From Planctomycetota bacterium (GTDB taxonomy: Bacteria > Planctomycetota > Planctomycetia > Isosphaerales > Isosphaeraceae): a stretch of 64,000 nt of DNA. This document shows positions 46,374-56,346 of the stretch, piece by piece. A model generated the notes under the pieces. The model ran no database searches. It had not been told where the DNA came from and saw nothing but the letters and a program-made list of their open reading frames with translations. How positions within the stretch are numbered: position 1 is the first letter of the stretch; each line of letters opens with the position of its first letter. The stretch lies in the NCBI GenBank assembly GCA_021791715.1, contig JAJYWB010000013.1, positions 1 to 64,000 on the forward strand, written 5' to 3'. The translations under genes and the position numbers were made by a program.

Positions 46374-49004
46374 TTACTCGTTAGGGTTGATGCGTTTCGC
46401 CGAATCGGCGTTCGAGGCCGACGTCGCTTCGACCTTCGTCGATCGCCTTCGTTTCTGGAACGGCGCCGATCGGACGATCGCGTGGATCAACTCCGACCCG
46501 CTCCCGTTCGTCGCGTCGAGCCGATCGACGATCAAGTCGACCGAATGGACGTCGGTCGCCTCGAGCCCGCGACCGATCGCGTAGGTGAGCAATTTCTCGG
46601 TTAAACACCGATAATATTCGCGTTTGTGCCGATCGACCAGGGCGCGCTTCAGGTCTTTCACGTCTTTAAACTTTTCGCCCGTGATCAGCTCTCCCGACGA
46701 ATCGATCGGCCCCCCCCGCTCTTTTTCGCGGAACCGACCGAGCGCGTTGAACTGTTCGAGCGCCAGCCCGAGCGGATCCATCCGCGCGTGGCACGCGGCG
46801 CACGACGGAACGTCGCGATGCAAAACCATCGATTCGCGAAGCGTGAGCGTTCGGCCCGCGGCCTTCTTGCCGGCCTCTTCGAGCGAGGGAATGTTCGGCG
46901 GCGGAGGAGCGGGAGGCGATCCCAATAAATTCTCAAGTATAAACAAGCCGCGCTTCACCGGCGACGTTCGATCGGGATTCGACGTGACCGCCAAAATCGT
47001 CCCCTGAGTCAGCACCCCGCCGCGAGGACTGTTCGGCGGAAGCTTGACGAGCCGCATCTCGTCGCCCGAAACCCCGTCGATTCCGTAATATTTCGCCAAC
47101 CGTTCATTCAAGAACGTGTAATCACAATCAAGAATTTCGAGCACGCTTCGGTTTTCTTTGATAATATGTTCAAAGAGCATTTCGGTTTCGCGGCGCATCG
47201 CGCGGCGGAGATCCCCCGTCAGCTCGAATTCGCGGAAGCGGCGGAAATTGCGCGGAAACGACGCGCGAAACTCTTGCAGCTCCTTCTTTTCGGCTTCGGT
47301 GAGCTTTTCGGGAGGCTTGCGGATCAGCTCGCGGAACCTCGTACGGCGGCGTTCGGCGGCGGGATCGGCGGGTTCATCACGCGCGATCACCGCCCCCGCG
47401 TTGATCGGAACCCCTTCGATATCGCGGGTTTGCAGCCATTGCCCCGTAAAATGACGGAAGAACTCGCCCGAACGCGGATCGGAAAGCAACCGCGCGAGCT
47501 GACGATCGAGATTCGCCCTCAATTGATTCTTTGATGCGAGATCGATCAGCTCGGCGTCGGGCGCGGTCGACCAGAAAAAGTAGGAAAGCCGCGAAGCGAG
47601 CGAATATTCATCGATAAGAGGATATCGATCGGTTGAATCGACCGCGTCGAATTCCTCGCGGAACAGAAACCTCGGCGAGGCGAGAACCGCGGCCATCGCC
47701 TGCGAAACTCCCGCCTCGAACGTTCCGCCTTGATGCGACCAGATCGATTCGGCCAGGGACGCGAGCCGATCTTTGGTCGCGTCGTCGACGGGACGACGGA
47801 ACGCGCGGGTAGCGAATTGTCCCAACAGCTCGCGCGCGTACGCCTTCCGTTCGGCGGGATCGGCGGGGGGATCTTTGGGGAAAAACTTCGCGTAATCGGC
47901 GGGTCGAACCCGATATTTCTCGTCCATCGGCCCCTCGACGCTCGCCGAGGTCAGCTTCAACGCCAACGTACGGTTCCTTTTTTCGTCGGGCGTCAACGGC
48001 TCGACCTCGATCGTCGTCTCGTGCGGGCCCGCCTTCCAGTCGCGATCGAACGCGAACCGGAACTTTTTGCCGTCTTGACGACTGAATTCACGGCTGACGA
48101 GTTCATCGCCGTCGCAACGAATCGTCATGCGACATTTGTTATAATCGAACATCCCGTCGACGAATTTCTCGGTCGCGGCGATCTCGAGGTTCAACCGATA
48201 CCGACCTTCGATTTCGATCGTATCCACCGCCTTGAGCGAAGCCTTTTCGTAATACGATAAAACGGGCTCGCCCCCTTTGGCTTCGCTTCCGACCCGCTTG
48301 AACAGCTTGGGATCGATCTTCCGCTCGGGAACGACCCTGGAAACCTTGGGAACCGCCGCGGCGACGATCGCATGCGCCGATTCAAGATATTTTTCGAGCA
48401 ATAACGGCGAGATTGTGAGAACTTCTCCAATGTTATCGAATCCGTGACCCGAGTCGTCGGGGGGAAAATCGGCGGTGGTGTCGAAATCGACCCCGAGAAG
48501 GTCGCGAACGGTGTTGCGGTATTCGACGCGGTTGAGCCTTCGGACCGTCACGCGGCCGGGGTCGGGGTCGGCGGGGTCGATTCCGATCGCGTCGAATTTG
48601 ATCCAGGATTCGAGCGCCGCGATCTCTTCGGACGAGGGTTTGGGTTCTTTCGCGGGGGGCATGATCCCCGAGCGAATGTTTTTGAGCACGTTCCACCAGA
48701 GTTTGTCGTTGTGGAGTCGGGATCGATCGGAGTCGAAACCGTCGAGCGCGACCCCCCCCTTCTTGGCGCCGTCGCCGTGGCACGTGTAGCAGTATTCTTT
48801 GAGGAGCGGCTCGATTTCCCTGGCGAAGCGATCCGCGGCGCGATCCGCGGCCGACGCTCGATCGTCGAAAATCGAGCCGAACGCGGCGATTCCCGCGACG
48901 ATCGCCATTCGAATGACGACCGCGATTCGTCCTCGCGCGATCGGCGGGCGCGAACGAACACACGGGTCGGTTTCAACCACGTTCGGGTGAGTCTGATACG
49001 TCAT
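46374..49004 (-). CDS. DUF1587/1592/1595/1588/1585 planctomycete cytochrome
   Basis: An 876-residue protein. After an N-terminal hydrophobic segment (IRMAIVAGIAAFGSIF) comes one c-type haem site, CYTCH in EIEPLLKEYCYTCHGDGAKK, then the domains in family order: DUF1587 (RLNRVEYRNTVRDLLGVDFD), a ligand-binding-like beta domain (residues about 250-370), DUF1595, DUF1592 (SPRFLFREEFD, LASRLSYFFWSTAPDAELID), DUF1588 (NSPRGGVLTQGTILAVTSNP, PSCAACHARMDPLGLALEQF with a second CxxCH) and DUF1585 (LTYAIGRGLEATD). It is exported and likely periplasmic. Two possible starts exist (49004, or 48908 giving a shorter signal). It forms an operon with DUF1552. The substrate is unknown; polysaccharide oxidation has been suggested for the family. 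Confidence 0.93.
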   Translation of the reverse strand: MTYQTHPNVVETDPCVRSRPPIARGRIAVVIRMAIVAGIAAFGSIFDDRASAADRAADRFAREIEPLLKEYCYTCHGDGAKKGGVALDGFDSDRSRLHNDKLWWNVLKNIRSGIMPPAKEPKPSSEEIAALESWIKFDAIGIDPADPDPGRVTVRRLNRVEYRNTVRDLLGVDFDTTADFPPDDSGHGFDNIGEVLTISPLLLEKYLESAHAIVAAAVPKVSRVVPERKIDPKLFKRVGSEAKGGEPVLSYYEKASLKAVDTIEIEGRYRLNLEIAATEKFVDGMFDYNKCRMTIRCDGDELVSREFSRQDGKKFRFAFDRDWKAGPHETTIEVEPLTPDEKRNRTLALKLTSASVEGPMDEKYRVRPADYAKFFPKDPPADPAERKAYARELLGQFATRAFRRPVDDATKDRLASLAESIWSHQGGTFEAGVSQAMAAVLASPRFLFREEFDAVDSTDRYPLIDEYSLASRLSYFFWSTAPDAELIDLASKNQLRANLDRQLARLLSDPRSGEFFRHFTGQWLQTRDIEGVPINAGAVIARDEPADPAAERRRTRFRELIRKPPEKLTEAEKKELQEFRASFPRNFRRFREFELTGDLRRAMRRETEMLFEHIIKENRSVLEILDCDYTFLNERLAKYYGIDGVSGDEMRLVKLPPNSPRGGVLTQGTILAVTSNPDRTSPVKRGLFILENLLGSPPAPPPPNIPSLEEAGKKAAGRTLTLRESMVLHRDVPSCAACHARMDPLGLALEQFNALGRFREKERGGPIDSSGELITGEKFKDVKDLKRALVDRHKREYYRCLTEKLLTYAIGRGLEATDVHSVDLIVDRLDATNGSGSELIHAIVRSAPFQKRRRSTKVEATSASNADSAKRINPNE

Positions 49005-49404
49005 ATCTGGTGGGCTCGACTAAGTTTAACCCGCGCCGAAGGAGACCAAGAGTTACGGAATCGAATCGCGTGCGGAACTCACGCCGTTATTGTCGATCGA
49101 GATCGCTCGCGAAACAAGCGAAATCTCGACGATATCGACCGCGAACCTTCATGAGTTAACCCGTTACGGCTTCGATTTTTAAGACCGAACACGAACGCCG
49201 ACGGAGTCCGCGCGCGGAGCCGTCACCTTGATATGCGATGGATCGGCGTCGGCCGGCCCTGTGAAATCGGCGACTCGGGCGGATTTCGGTCGGCTCGTCG
49301 GGGCGAATTTCGAGTAACCTTAAATCGTTCAACGATTCGGCCGATCGTTTCGACGCGTCGATTCGATCGAATTAAGAATTGCTCGTCGATTTGTGTAAGG
49401 ATCT
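49005..49404. other. Divergent intergenic region
   Basis: About 400 bp between the DUF1592 gene and the methyltransferase gene. No gene, RNA or terminator is evident; promoters for both directions must lie here. Confidence 0.45.
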
Positions 49405-50016
49405 ATGATGATGGATAACGACCGTTTCGCTTCGATGTATGAGAAACAGGCTCCGTGGGATATCCCCGGCCCTCAGCCCGCGATCGTCGAGCTTGAAGAG
49501 GCCGGAGCGATCGGAGGGGACGTGCTCGACGTCGGCTGCGGGACCGGAGAGAACGCGCTTTATCTGGCTTCGCGCGGGCATACGGTTTGGGGGATCGATT
49601 TCGTTCCCACGGCGATCGAGCGCGCCCGCGCCAAGGCCAAGGAACGCGGGATCGACGTTCGTTTTCAGGTCGGCGACGCTCTCAAACTGAGCGAATTGGG
49701 GCGAACCTTCGACGCCGTGATTGATAGCGGTCTCTTTCACACGTTCAGCGACGAGGATCGTGCGAAATATGTCGAATCGTTATCGAGCGTGATTCGTCCC
49801 GGCGGAACGTATCATGTGCTCTGTTTTAGCGATCAAGAGCCAGCGGGCGAGGGGCCGAGGCGGGTTTCCGAGGCCGAGCTGCGTCGAGCGTTCGAAAGAG
49901 GTTGGAACGTTCAAGAGATCCGCGCGATCCGTTTCGCGACCGCGACATATCCGGGAGCTCCGAGCTTCAGCCCCGGCGGGCCGAAGGCGCTCTGTGCGAC
50001 ATTTGTACGGGTGTGA
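49405..50016 (+). CDS. Class I SAM-dependent methyltransferase
   Basis: A 203-residue cytoplasmic methyltransferase. Motif I is DVLDVGCGTGENALYLASRG and the acidic motif II is HTVWGIDFVP, followed by FQVGDALKLSE and FDAVIDSGLFHTFSDEDRAK. The N-terminal MYEKQAPWDIPGPQPAIVEL is typical of the TPMT/TehB-like branch that methylates small molecules, including thiols and metalloid species. The start has three consecutive ATG codons; AAGGATCT precedes the first. The substrate cannot be inferred. Confidence 0.88.
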   Translation: MMMDNDRFASMYEKQAPWDIPGPQPAIVELEEAGAIGGDVLDVGCGTGENALYLASRGHTVWGIDFVPTAIERARAKAKERGIDVRFQVGDALKLSELGRTFDAVIDSGLFHTFSDEDRAKYVESLSSVIRPGGTYHVLCFSDQEPAGEGPRRVSEAELRRAFERGWNVQEIRAIRFATATYPGAPSFSPGGPKALCATFVRV

Positions 50017-50117
50017 GGCGCGGTTTACGCTCGTAGCGATTGCGCCGAGGAGTTCTAATGGAATACGAGGTCGCTACGAGATAGAATTCCTGCCGGTCGA
50101 ACGAGGAGGCTAAGTTG

Positions 50118-50822
50118 ATGAAAGCCGAGCGTGCGAATCGCGATCATCTTTTGAAACGGTCGACAAAGCCTCGTTCGGGGAATCGCCTCTTCGCCGACGC
50201 TTCGATCGAAACCGTCGGCGATTTGCTGTTGCGACTCGGCGGAATTCCGGCGAATCGCGTGCGAATGAATCCGCATCCGGGCGCGGCGACCGAGCGCGAT
50301 CTGATCCGAGCGAACGCCGAGAAGGTATCGATCTGTGAGCTCGTCGACGGAACCCTCGTGGAGAAAGCGCCGGGGGTCTCGGAATCGCGAATCGCGGCTT
50401 TGTTGATTCATTACTTATTAGCGTACGTATTAGATAAGAATTTAGGCGTCGTATTGGGCGAGGGGGGAACGCTGAGGATCGCTCCCGGATTGGTACGCGC
50501 GCCCGATGTCTCATTTATTTCAAACGAACGACTCCCCAAAGACGGACTTGAAGGCGCCCCTTTTCCAACCGCGGCGCCCGATCTCGCGGTCGAGGTTTTG
50601 AGCAAAAGTAACACAAAACGCGAGATCACGCGGAAATTGAACGAGTATTTTCAAGCCGGCGTGAAAATCGCCTGGGTGATCGATCCCAAGAAAAAGAATG
50701 TTCTCGTCTATCATTCGAGCGATACGTTCACGACACTAGGGCGGGATCAAACGCTCGACGGCGAAGAAGTTTTACCGGGCTTTCGGCTCGATATCGCCAA
50801 GCTTTTCGTCGGCTCAAAGTGA
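50118..50822 (+). CDS. Uma2 family (DUF820) putative endonuclease
   Basis: A 234-residue protein with the PD-(D/E)xK-like Uma2 core: ICELVDGTLVEKAP, RIAPGLVRAPDVSFIS, TAAPDLAVEVLSKSNTKREI with Asp and Glu in the active site, and KLNEYFQAGVKIAWVIDPKK. Families of this kind are hugely expanded in cyanobacteria and planctomycetes; activity is largely untested. An N-terminal extension of about 75 residues precedes the domain. AGGAGG lies 8 bases before the ATG at 50118. A stop-to-start gap of about 100 bp separates it from the methyltransferase. Confidence 0.85.
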   Translation: MKAERANRDHLLKRSTKPRSGNRLFADASIETVGDLLLRLGGIPANRVRMNPHPGAATERDLIRANAEKVSICELVDGTLVEKAPGVSESRIAALLIHYLLAYVLDKNLGVVLGEGGTLRIAPGLVRAPDVSFISNERLPKDGLEGAPFPTAAPDLAVEVLSKSNTKREITRKLNEYFQAGVKIAWVIDPKKKNVLVYHSSDTFTTLGRDQTLDGEEVLPGFRLDIAKLFVGSK

Positions 50823-51104
50823 CCGGCGAACAAGAGGAGAATGATTTCGCAAGCATTTCGACTTTTAAACACAAAAACGACGATCTACTTATGTTTGCAT
50901 GTATGACTAATTAATAATAATGCGCGCCGAGCCGCGAAGCGGGTCTCTTTTACGTTCACTTTTGCAACGGTGATTCGTCTTTCAATCTCTCGATTTCGAT
51001 GATCCCTGGATTATGAGGAAGCTTCGTCTCGTCGCGGAGCCGGTTGCTTACATCTTCTCTTACCGATCGGCGTCGTCGTCGTTTCGCCGCGCCGTCGATT
51101 TTTT
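50823..51104. other. Convergent intergenic region
   Basis: About 280 bp between convergent genes. No hairpin with a T-run is clear; AT-rich patches occur near 50870-50920. No gene seen. Confidence 0.4.
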
Positions 51105-54100
51105 TCATCCCACCTGAATTTTGGCTCGCGACCGGAGCGCGTCGCGGAGCGTCTTGAAATCGGCTCGATCGCGGATCGATTCGTACGCGGGGGCGTCGAG
51201 CTCGGTCGGATCGTCGAGCCCTTTCTTAATCGCGCGTTGAAGCGATTGAATCGCGCGCCGCGCGTATGAATCGCGACGTTCGCCGCGGTTCGAAGCCGAA
51301 AGCTCGCTCCGATTCGCGGCGATCGCCGCCGATCCCGCGAAAAACCGCGCCGCGCGGCGGAGAAAATCGAATTCGTCGGGGGCGAGTTCGACGATCAGCT
51401 CGGCGGTCTCGGCGCAACGACGGTCGTCTTTCATCCGCAGCAGCGTTTCGGCGAGATAAACGTAATCGGTCAAAAGCGCTCCGCGTTCGATCACCGACCG
51501 AGAACTCGCCGTTTGCGCCTGGATATGTAACGCGATCGCGCGATCGAAAAGGTCTCGCGCCTCGGCTAAATTGTGTCTGTCGAGTTCGAGCAGAGCCGAG
51601 CGGTCGATCGAGGTCGCGACCGCGCCTTGATATTCGGGGACCGAGACTTCGATTTTGAGGAGCGGGTCGAGCGTTTTGGTCCCGCGGCGGAAGATCTCGA
51701 CCGCCTCGTCCTTGCGGCCGATCTCGGCCAAAAGCACGCCCAAATTCGAAATCGTCGACCCGAGGAAAAAGCGAAAATCGGGGCGATCGGGAAAACGATC
51801 GACGAGCTTTTCGCCGATATCGATCGCTTTCGAAAGCGCCTCGCGCGCCTCGGCGTCGCGATTCAACCGGCGCAGCGCCATCGCCCAGTTCGAAGTCGCT
51901 CCCGCGAGTTCGGATTGATAATCGGGGACCGCGGGAAACGACGACGCGAGCGAACGATAACCCTTAACGGCTTGTTCATACAAGGGAATCGCTTCTTCAA
52001 AACGCTTTTGAACGTCGAGAGCCGATCCGAGGTTCACGCGGGTGCGGGCGCGTTCGAATTGAAAGCCCGCGAGCGATCCCTGATCGGTTTCGAGTTTATC
52101 CTGAAGCGCGATCGCCTCGCGAAAGATCGACTCGGCGCGGGGAGGGTCGGATTTAATGATCAGAATTCCCCAATTGCTAAGAAAGCGAGCTAGCTTGCGC
52201 AGGTCGTCCGAACCCCCTCGTTCGGCCTCGACGATCGCGCGACGCGCGGCGATCGCCTCGCGATAAACAGCCTCTCCCTCGGGCGTTCTTCCCGGACGTT
52301 TGGCGAGCAAAGTTCCCAGTTGATACACGCAATCGTTGATCGATCGAACGACGTCGGAATCTTTCGGTCGCTTTTCAAGGTGTTTCTTAAAAATAGCGCG
52401 AGCCGCCGACAAATCTCGTTCGGCCTCGTCGAAACGGTTTTCTTTTTTGAGCACGACTCCCAGGTTCAAAAGCGTTCGCGCCGCGTCGAGATCGATCGAA
52501 CGATCGACGCGCGATTTTTCAAAAGCGGTAAGAGCTTCTCGATACGCCGATTCGGCGCCGCGGTAATCGCCGAGCATTTCATCGATATCGCCGAGTCTCA
52601 GCCGCGCCAGGCCGACGTCGCGGCGGAGCGAGCGATCGGCCGAGCGATCGCGGAGGAACGTCAGGTAAAAATCGAGCGCCTTGGCGAGCATCGCGCGACG
52701 TTCGCGTTCCATCTGGGGAATTTCGGCGAGATCTTTTTCGGCGAATTTGGAAAGCATCTCGTCGACCGCGGCCTTGGCGAGCCTGAAATTCGCCTCGGTC
52801 CGCGCCTGCTCGCGTCGGATCAGCACCGTACCAATTGAAAGCGCGATCACCGTTACGACGAGGAGCGCCGCGGTCGTCGTCACGAGCGTCTTGCGGCGTT
52901 TCGCCCACCGCGCCAGCCGCGCGACGATCGGCTCGCGGTACACCGACACGGGCTCGTCGGCGAGGAACCGCTCGACGTCGCGCGCCGGCCCGCGCGCCGA
53001 CGGATAACGATCCGACGGATCGAGAGCCATCGCCTTGAGACAAATCGCCTCGAGCGCCCGATGCACGCGACGATCGACGCTCCGCGGCGGCGGAAAATCC
53101 CCCCTCTTCACCTTATCCAATAAATCCAATACATTCTTACCTTTAACGGGCGCTTGACCGGTTAAAATATGATATAAGGTGGCTCCAAGACTGTAAATAT
53201 CGCTCGCCGTTCCGGTGTTCTCCACTTCGCCTCGCGCCTGTTCTGGGCTCATATAACTGGGCGTGCCGACGGTCGATCCCGCCAACGTTTCGCTCCCGCC
53301 GCTCGTCAGTCTTGATTTGAGCGGGCCGAACGTCGAACCCTCCTCTTTCGCGTCGACTTGGTCGAGAGCCTTCGCGAGCCCCCAGTCGACGACGAGCGTC
53401 TCGCCGAAATCTCCCAGCATCACGTTCGCGGGTTTGATATCGCGATGGATCACCCCTCTCGAATGCGCGAAAGCGATCGCGTCGCATACGTCGATAAATC
53501 GCGCGAGCAGACGACGCAATTCGATCTCGCGGCGCCCCGGATCGCGCTTTTCAAGATCTTGCGCGTGGAATTGATCGATCGCGTCTTTCAGGCTGTCGCC
53601 GCGGATGAACCTCATCGCGTAGTAAGGCCTGCCGTCGCGATATCTCCCCAGTCCGTAAACCGGGACGATCCCGGGGTGTTCGAGCCCTCCCGTCACCTCG
53701 GCCTCGAGCACGAATCGATCGCGGCTTTCATCATGATCGGCGTAACGCTCCTGGATCTCTTTCAGCGCCACCTCGCGATGAAGCTCGAGATCGAACGCGA
53801 CGAAAACCTCGCCGAGCCCCCCTTTCGCGTGCTTGCGGAGGATCTGAAATCGCGATTCGCCCCCCCCCGGCGCCTTCACCCCCGCGGATCGTCCGCTTCG
53901 CGCAATGATATCGGCGTTCTTTAAATCCGGGTTGGCGATTGTTTCTTCATGATTCGATATTTTACGATCGCCGGGGGGTACGTAGGCGGTTTCGAGCGCG
54001 CTCGCCGAAGCCGAAGCTCGGTTCTTTCTCGGCGGGTCGGCGACGGTCGCGTCGGGGTCGATCGCGGGAGCGAAATTCGCGGCGTTGTTCTTTCTCGGCG

Positions 54101-54806
54101 GGTCTGCGACGGTCGCGTCGGGGTCGATCGCGGGAGCGAAATTCGCGGCGTTGTTCTTTCTCGGCGGGTCTGCGACGGTCGCGTCGGGGTCGATCGCGGG
54201 AGCGTCGGCGATCGTCGCCTCGATCGTGCGTGGAATCGAAGTCTCGACCGAACGTGAAGGAGGAGTGAACGAATCGACGGGAAAATCGACGAGAGGTCGG
54301 CCGCGATCGTCGCGCCGATCGTTTTTATGATCAACCGTATGACGATTTGTAACATCTCCCGATGAGAATCCCCACGTCGCATCGGGGTCGGGCTTGTCGA
54401 TCGTCGCGTCCTCCGGCGTCGCCGGTTCGCCTCCCGCTTGTTTCGCGGGTTCGCGTCCGACGAAAGCGTTCCTCGCCGCGGCGATCACGCTCGCGACCGC
54501 TCGGTCGAGCGTCGCCGATCCGACCGAGTCGAAAACCGAACTCAAATCGTCGCGGCTCGCCAGGCTCGCCAAACATTCCGCCTCGTCGCCGTTATATTCA
54601 TCAAGAAATACGTTGAATTCTTGATGGATCGTCGCCGCCTCCGATCGCGAGAGCTGAAATTCGGCGACGAGGAATTCGTCGATCGATCGAGCGGGCTTGC
54701 GATCGGCCTTGCCGAACGCGCGAGCGATCGCGTCGGTCGAAGCGAGCCCCATCCTCATGGCGACGAAGGAGGCGATCAGCATCGCCGCGTCGGTCAATCG
54801 ATTCAT
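51105..54806 (-). CDS. Serine/threonine protein kinase with TPR sensor region
   Basis: A 1233-residue kinase. Residues 1-320 are variable and contain three copies of a 22-residue unit (PAIDPDATVADPPRKN). The kinase domain spans about 320-600: the glycine loop AKGGLGEVFVAFDL (first Gly replaced by Ala), VALKEI, catalytic HSRGVIHRDIKPANVMLGDF, and DWG in place of DFG (TLVVDWGLAKAL), a substitution usual in this planctomycete group. SYMSPEQARGEVENTGTASD follows. One membrane helix (TTTAALLVVTVIALSIGTVL) lies at about 650. The rest is a TPR-rich, probably extracytoplasmic region with repeats such as FEEAIPLYEQAVKGYRSLAS. The substrate is unknown. Confidence 0.93.
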   Translation of the reverse strand: MNRLTDAAMLIASFVAMRMGLASTDAIARAFGKADRKPARSIDEFLVAEFQLSRSEAATIHQEFNVFLDEYNGDEAECLASLASRDDLSSVFDSVGSATLDRAVASVIAAARNAFVGREPAKQAGGEPATPEDATIDKPDPDATWGFSSGDVTNRHTVDHKNDRRDDRGRPLVDFPVDSFTPPSRSVETSIPRTIEATIADAPAIDPDATVADPPRKNNAANFAPAIDPDATVADPPRKNNAANFAPAIDPDATVADPPRKNRASASASALETAYVPPGDRKISNHEETIANPDLKNADIIARSGRSAGVKAPGGGESRFQILRKHAKGGLGEVFVAFDLELHREVALKEIQERYADHDESRDRFVLEAEVTGGLEHPGIVPVYGLGRYRDGRPYYAMRFIRGDSLKDAIDQFHAQDLEKRDPGRREIELRRLLARFIDVCDAIAFAHSRGVIHRDIKPANVMLGDFGETLVVDWGLAKALDQVDAKEEGSTFGPLKSRLTSGGSETLAGSTVGTPSYMSPEQARGEVENTGTASDIYSLGATLYHILTGQAPVKGKNVLDLLDKVKRGDFPPPRSVDRRVHRALEAICLKAMALDPSDRYPSARGPARDVERFLADEPVSVYREPIVARLARWAKRRKTLVTTTAALLVVTVIALSIGTVLIRREQARTEANFRLAKAAVDEMLSKFAEKDLAEIPQMERERRAMLAKALDFYLTFLRDRSADRSLRRDVGLARLRLGDIDEMLGDYRGAESAYREALTAFEKSRVDRSIDLDAARTLLNLGVVLKKENRFDEAERDLSAARAIFKKHLEKRPKDSDVVRSINDCVYQLGTLLAKRPGRTPEGEAVYREAIAARRAIVEAERGGSDDLRKLARFLSNWGILIIKSDPPRAESIFREAIALQDKLETDQGSLAGFQFERARTRVNLGSALDVQKRFEEAIPLYEQAVKGYRSLASSFPAVPDYQSELAGATSNWAMALRRLNRDAEAREALSKAIDIGEKLVDRFPDRPDFRFFLGSTISNLGVLLAEIGRKDEAVEIFRRGTKTLDPLLKIEVSVPEYQGAVATSIDRSALLELDRHNLAEARDLFDRAIALHIQAQTASSRSVIERGALLTDYVYLAETLLRMKDDRRCAETAELIVELAPDEFDFLRRAARFFAGSAAIAANRSELSASNRGERRDSYARRAIQSLQRAIKKGLDDPTELDAPAYESIRDRADFKTLRDALRSRAKIQVG
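54022..54219 (-). repeat. Three 66-bp tandem repeats in the kinase gene
   Basis: TTCTTTCTCGGCGGGTC begins at 54022, 54088 and 54154 (plus strand), a period of 66 bp or 22 codons. The copies are almost identical, indicating recent expansion, and they keep the kinase frame. Confidence 0.9.
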
Positions 54807-54880
54807 CGTTCGTTCCCCGACGTCGACGAATCAGAATTCCAAATTGATGAGTAATACCGAACAACGGCGCATATGATTGT

Positions 54881-55759
54881 TCATGACGCTCGACCCGCGA
54901 CCGATCCACGTCTATGAGCCGAACTTGAACCGAACCGGCCGAGGCGAGCGACCGCGAGACACGCGAACGCGATCGCCGCGAGAACGATCGACGACGGAGC
55001 GGGAACGGTCTGAGCCTGAGGTTTGATCGCGTAACTCACGCCGTCGAGCCCGAAGACGTCCTCCGAGCCGTTCGTCGAACCGATTTCTGTGAATATAATA
55101 TTATGAATACTCGCCCCCGGATCGACGAAGCCGAAATATTCGGCGCCCCCTTTCGACGAACCCTTGATCGCGATCGATTCGTTCGCGCCGTCGTTGAACG
55201 AGACCGAAAGCGGATTGCCGACGTCTCCGTAACCCGTCAGATAAACGCCGAACGCCGAGATCCCGCTCTGAAAGTGAAAATCGATCGAAGCCGACCACGA
55301 TTCGTTTTTGGCGGGAAGTTGCGGCACGAATTCGAGATACTTCCCCCCCGAAGTCACGCTGTAGCCCGTCGCAGCGGTGTAGGGAGAATGCGCCGCGTCG
55401 GTAATTCCATAAATATACGTGTGTTTAACGCCGTTTTGATCGGTCCAGACGAGCCCCGGCGAAGTTCCTGAAAGCGAAACCGAAACGCCCGGGACGATCG
55501 ACGCGGCGGCCGTTCCAGAAGGCGAGCCGAGCGACATATTCGCGAACGAAGCCGACGTGAGGGGGGCGAGTTTGGTCGCCGCGACCGCGAATCTCGATTC
55601 GGCGCTCTGAGAGTTCGGAATCGCCTGACCGGGCGCCGCGCCGGGGTCGATCCCGGTGAAGGTCGTGTATTCGCCCCGCGCGCCGACCCCCGCGAACGAC
55701 AACGCCCAAGCCGCCGTGATCGTCGCCAAAATTCGAGCACTCGTTGATCGTATCGCCAC
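54881..55759 (-). CDS. Secreted PEP-CTERM-like protein
   Basis: A 292-residue protein with an N-terminal signal (ILATITAAWALSFAGVGARG) and a C-terminal sorting tail: VPAPSS, the hydrophobic IVLAAIAFACLAVARL, then RFGSSSAHRRG. VPAPSS is a variant of the VPEPSS box. The body is a beta-sandwich-like domain (GKYLEFVPQLPAKNESWSAS, FGVYLTGYGDVGNPLSVSFN) also seen in other PEP-CTERM proteins with an extracellular adhesion-type fold. No catalytic motif is visible. It ends 75 bp before the kinase start on the same strand. Confidence 0.8.
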   Translation of the reverse strand: MAIRSTSARILATITAAWALSFAGVGARGEYTTFTGIDPGAAPGQAIPNSQSAESRFAVAATKLAPLTSASFANMSLGSPSGTAAASIVPGVSVSLSGTSPGLVWTDQNGVKHTYIYGITDAAHSPYTAATGYSVTSGGKYLEFVPQLPAKNESWSASIDFHFQSGISAFGVYLTGYGDVGNPLSVSFNDGANESIAIKGSSKGGAEYFGFVDPGASIHNIIFTEIGSTNGSEDVFGLDGVSYAIKPQAQTVPAPSSIVLAAIAFACLAVARLGRFGSSSAHRRGSVAGRAS

Positions 55760-56129
55760 GTGATCCGCGTCCTATTCTTCCGATCGATCGGTAACAGAAC
55801 TACACGATACGAAACCCATTACGATTTCGCACGCGATTCCGGGACGGATTTCCTTGTTCCATGCCATCGATTCGATATGGACAGTTTATTTTAGCCGAGA
55901 ATCGACCCGGTTCAACACCCGATCGAGCCGATCGACGCCTATTTTGGGAGAACGCCTGAAACCGCGGGTGATGTTTCGTTTCGTCAACACGCGATCCGTA
56001 AGGACTAAAATGATCCGCGAGAGTCGTGGCGACGAATCTCCCGCCGAGCTTAGATCGATTGACTCCGAATCGACCGCGGTTTCAGGCCTGCTTCGGCGGA
56101 TTCATGCCGGCTTCGATCGACGTCTCGAA
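55760..56129. other. Intergenic, no gene seen
   Basis: About 370 bp with no supported gene. A plus-strand 123-codon frame reaching 56225 overlaps the small membrane-protein gene and lacks any signal or ribosome-binding site. Confidence 0.45.
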
Positions 56130-56294
56130 TCAGCGTTTGGGGGTGACGCCTTCGACCGACGTGCTGCGATCGGGGGGCTTCGAACTCGAAACCGCGACCA
56201 GCACGCCGAGCGCGCCGAGCCATAAAAGATAAACACCCAGCCACACCAAAAACGGCGCGGCGCTCTTTTTCGCGGCGGGTTCGCTTCGGTCCAT
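56130..56294 (-). CDS. Small single-helix membrane protein
   Basis: A 54-residue protein, MDRSEPAAKKSAAPFLVWLG onward, with one membrane helix (APFLVWLGVYLLWLGALGVL) and a polar tail. The ATG at 56294 has GGAAG upstream; an ATG seven codons earlier is also possible. The pattern (charged head, helix, short tail) is common for small planctomycete proteins with no known function. It is 52 bp from the next minus-strand gene and may share its transcript. Confidence 0.6.
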   Translation of the reverse strand: MDRSEPAAKKSAAPFLVWLGVYLLWLGALGVLVAVSSSKPPDRSTSVEGVTPKR

Positions 56295-56346
56295 AACGCG
56301 CTTCCAACTTATCATGTGATGATCGTGAAAACGATCGCGTGTTATT

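Noticed and set aside
53939..54330. Plus-strand frames with three repeats of GGSATVASGSIAG type
   Set aside because: Antisense shadow of the 66-bp repeats in the kinase gene.
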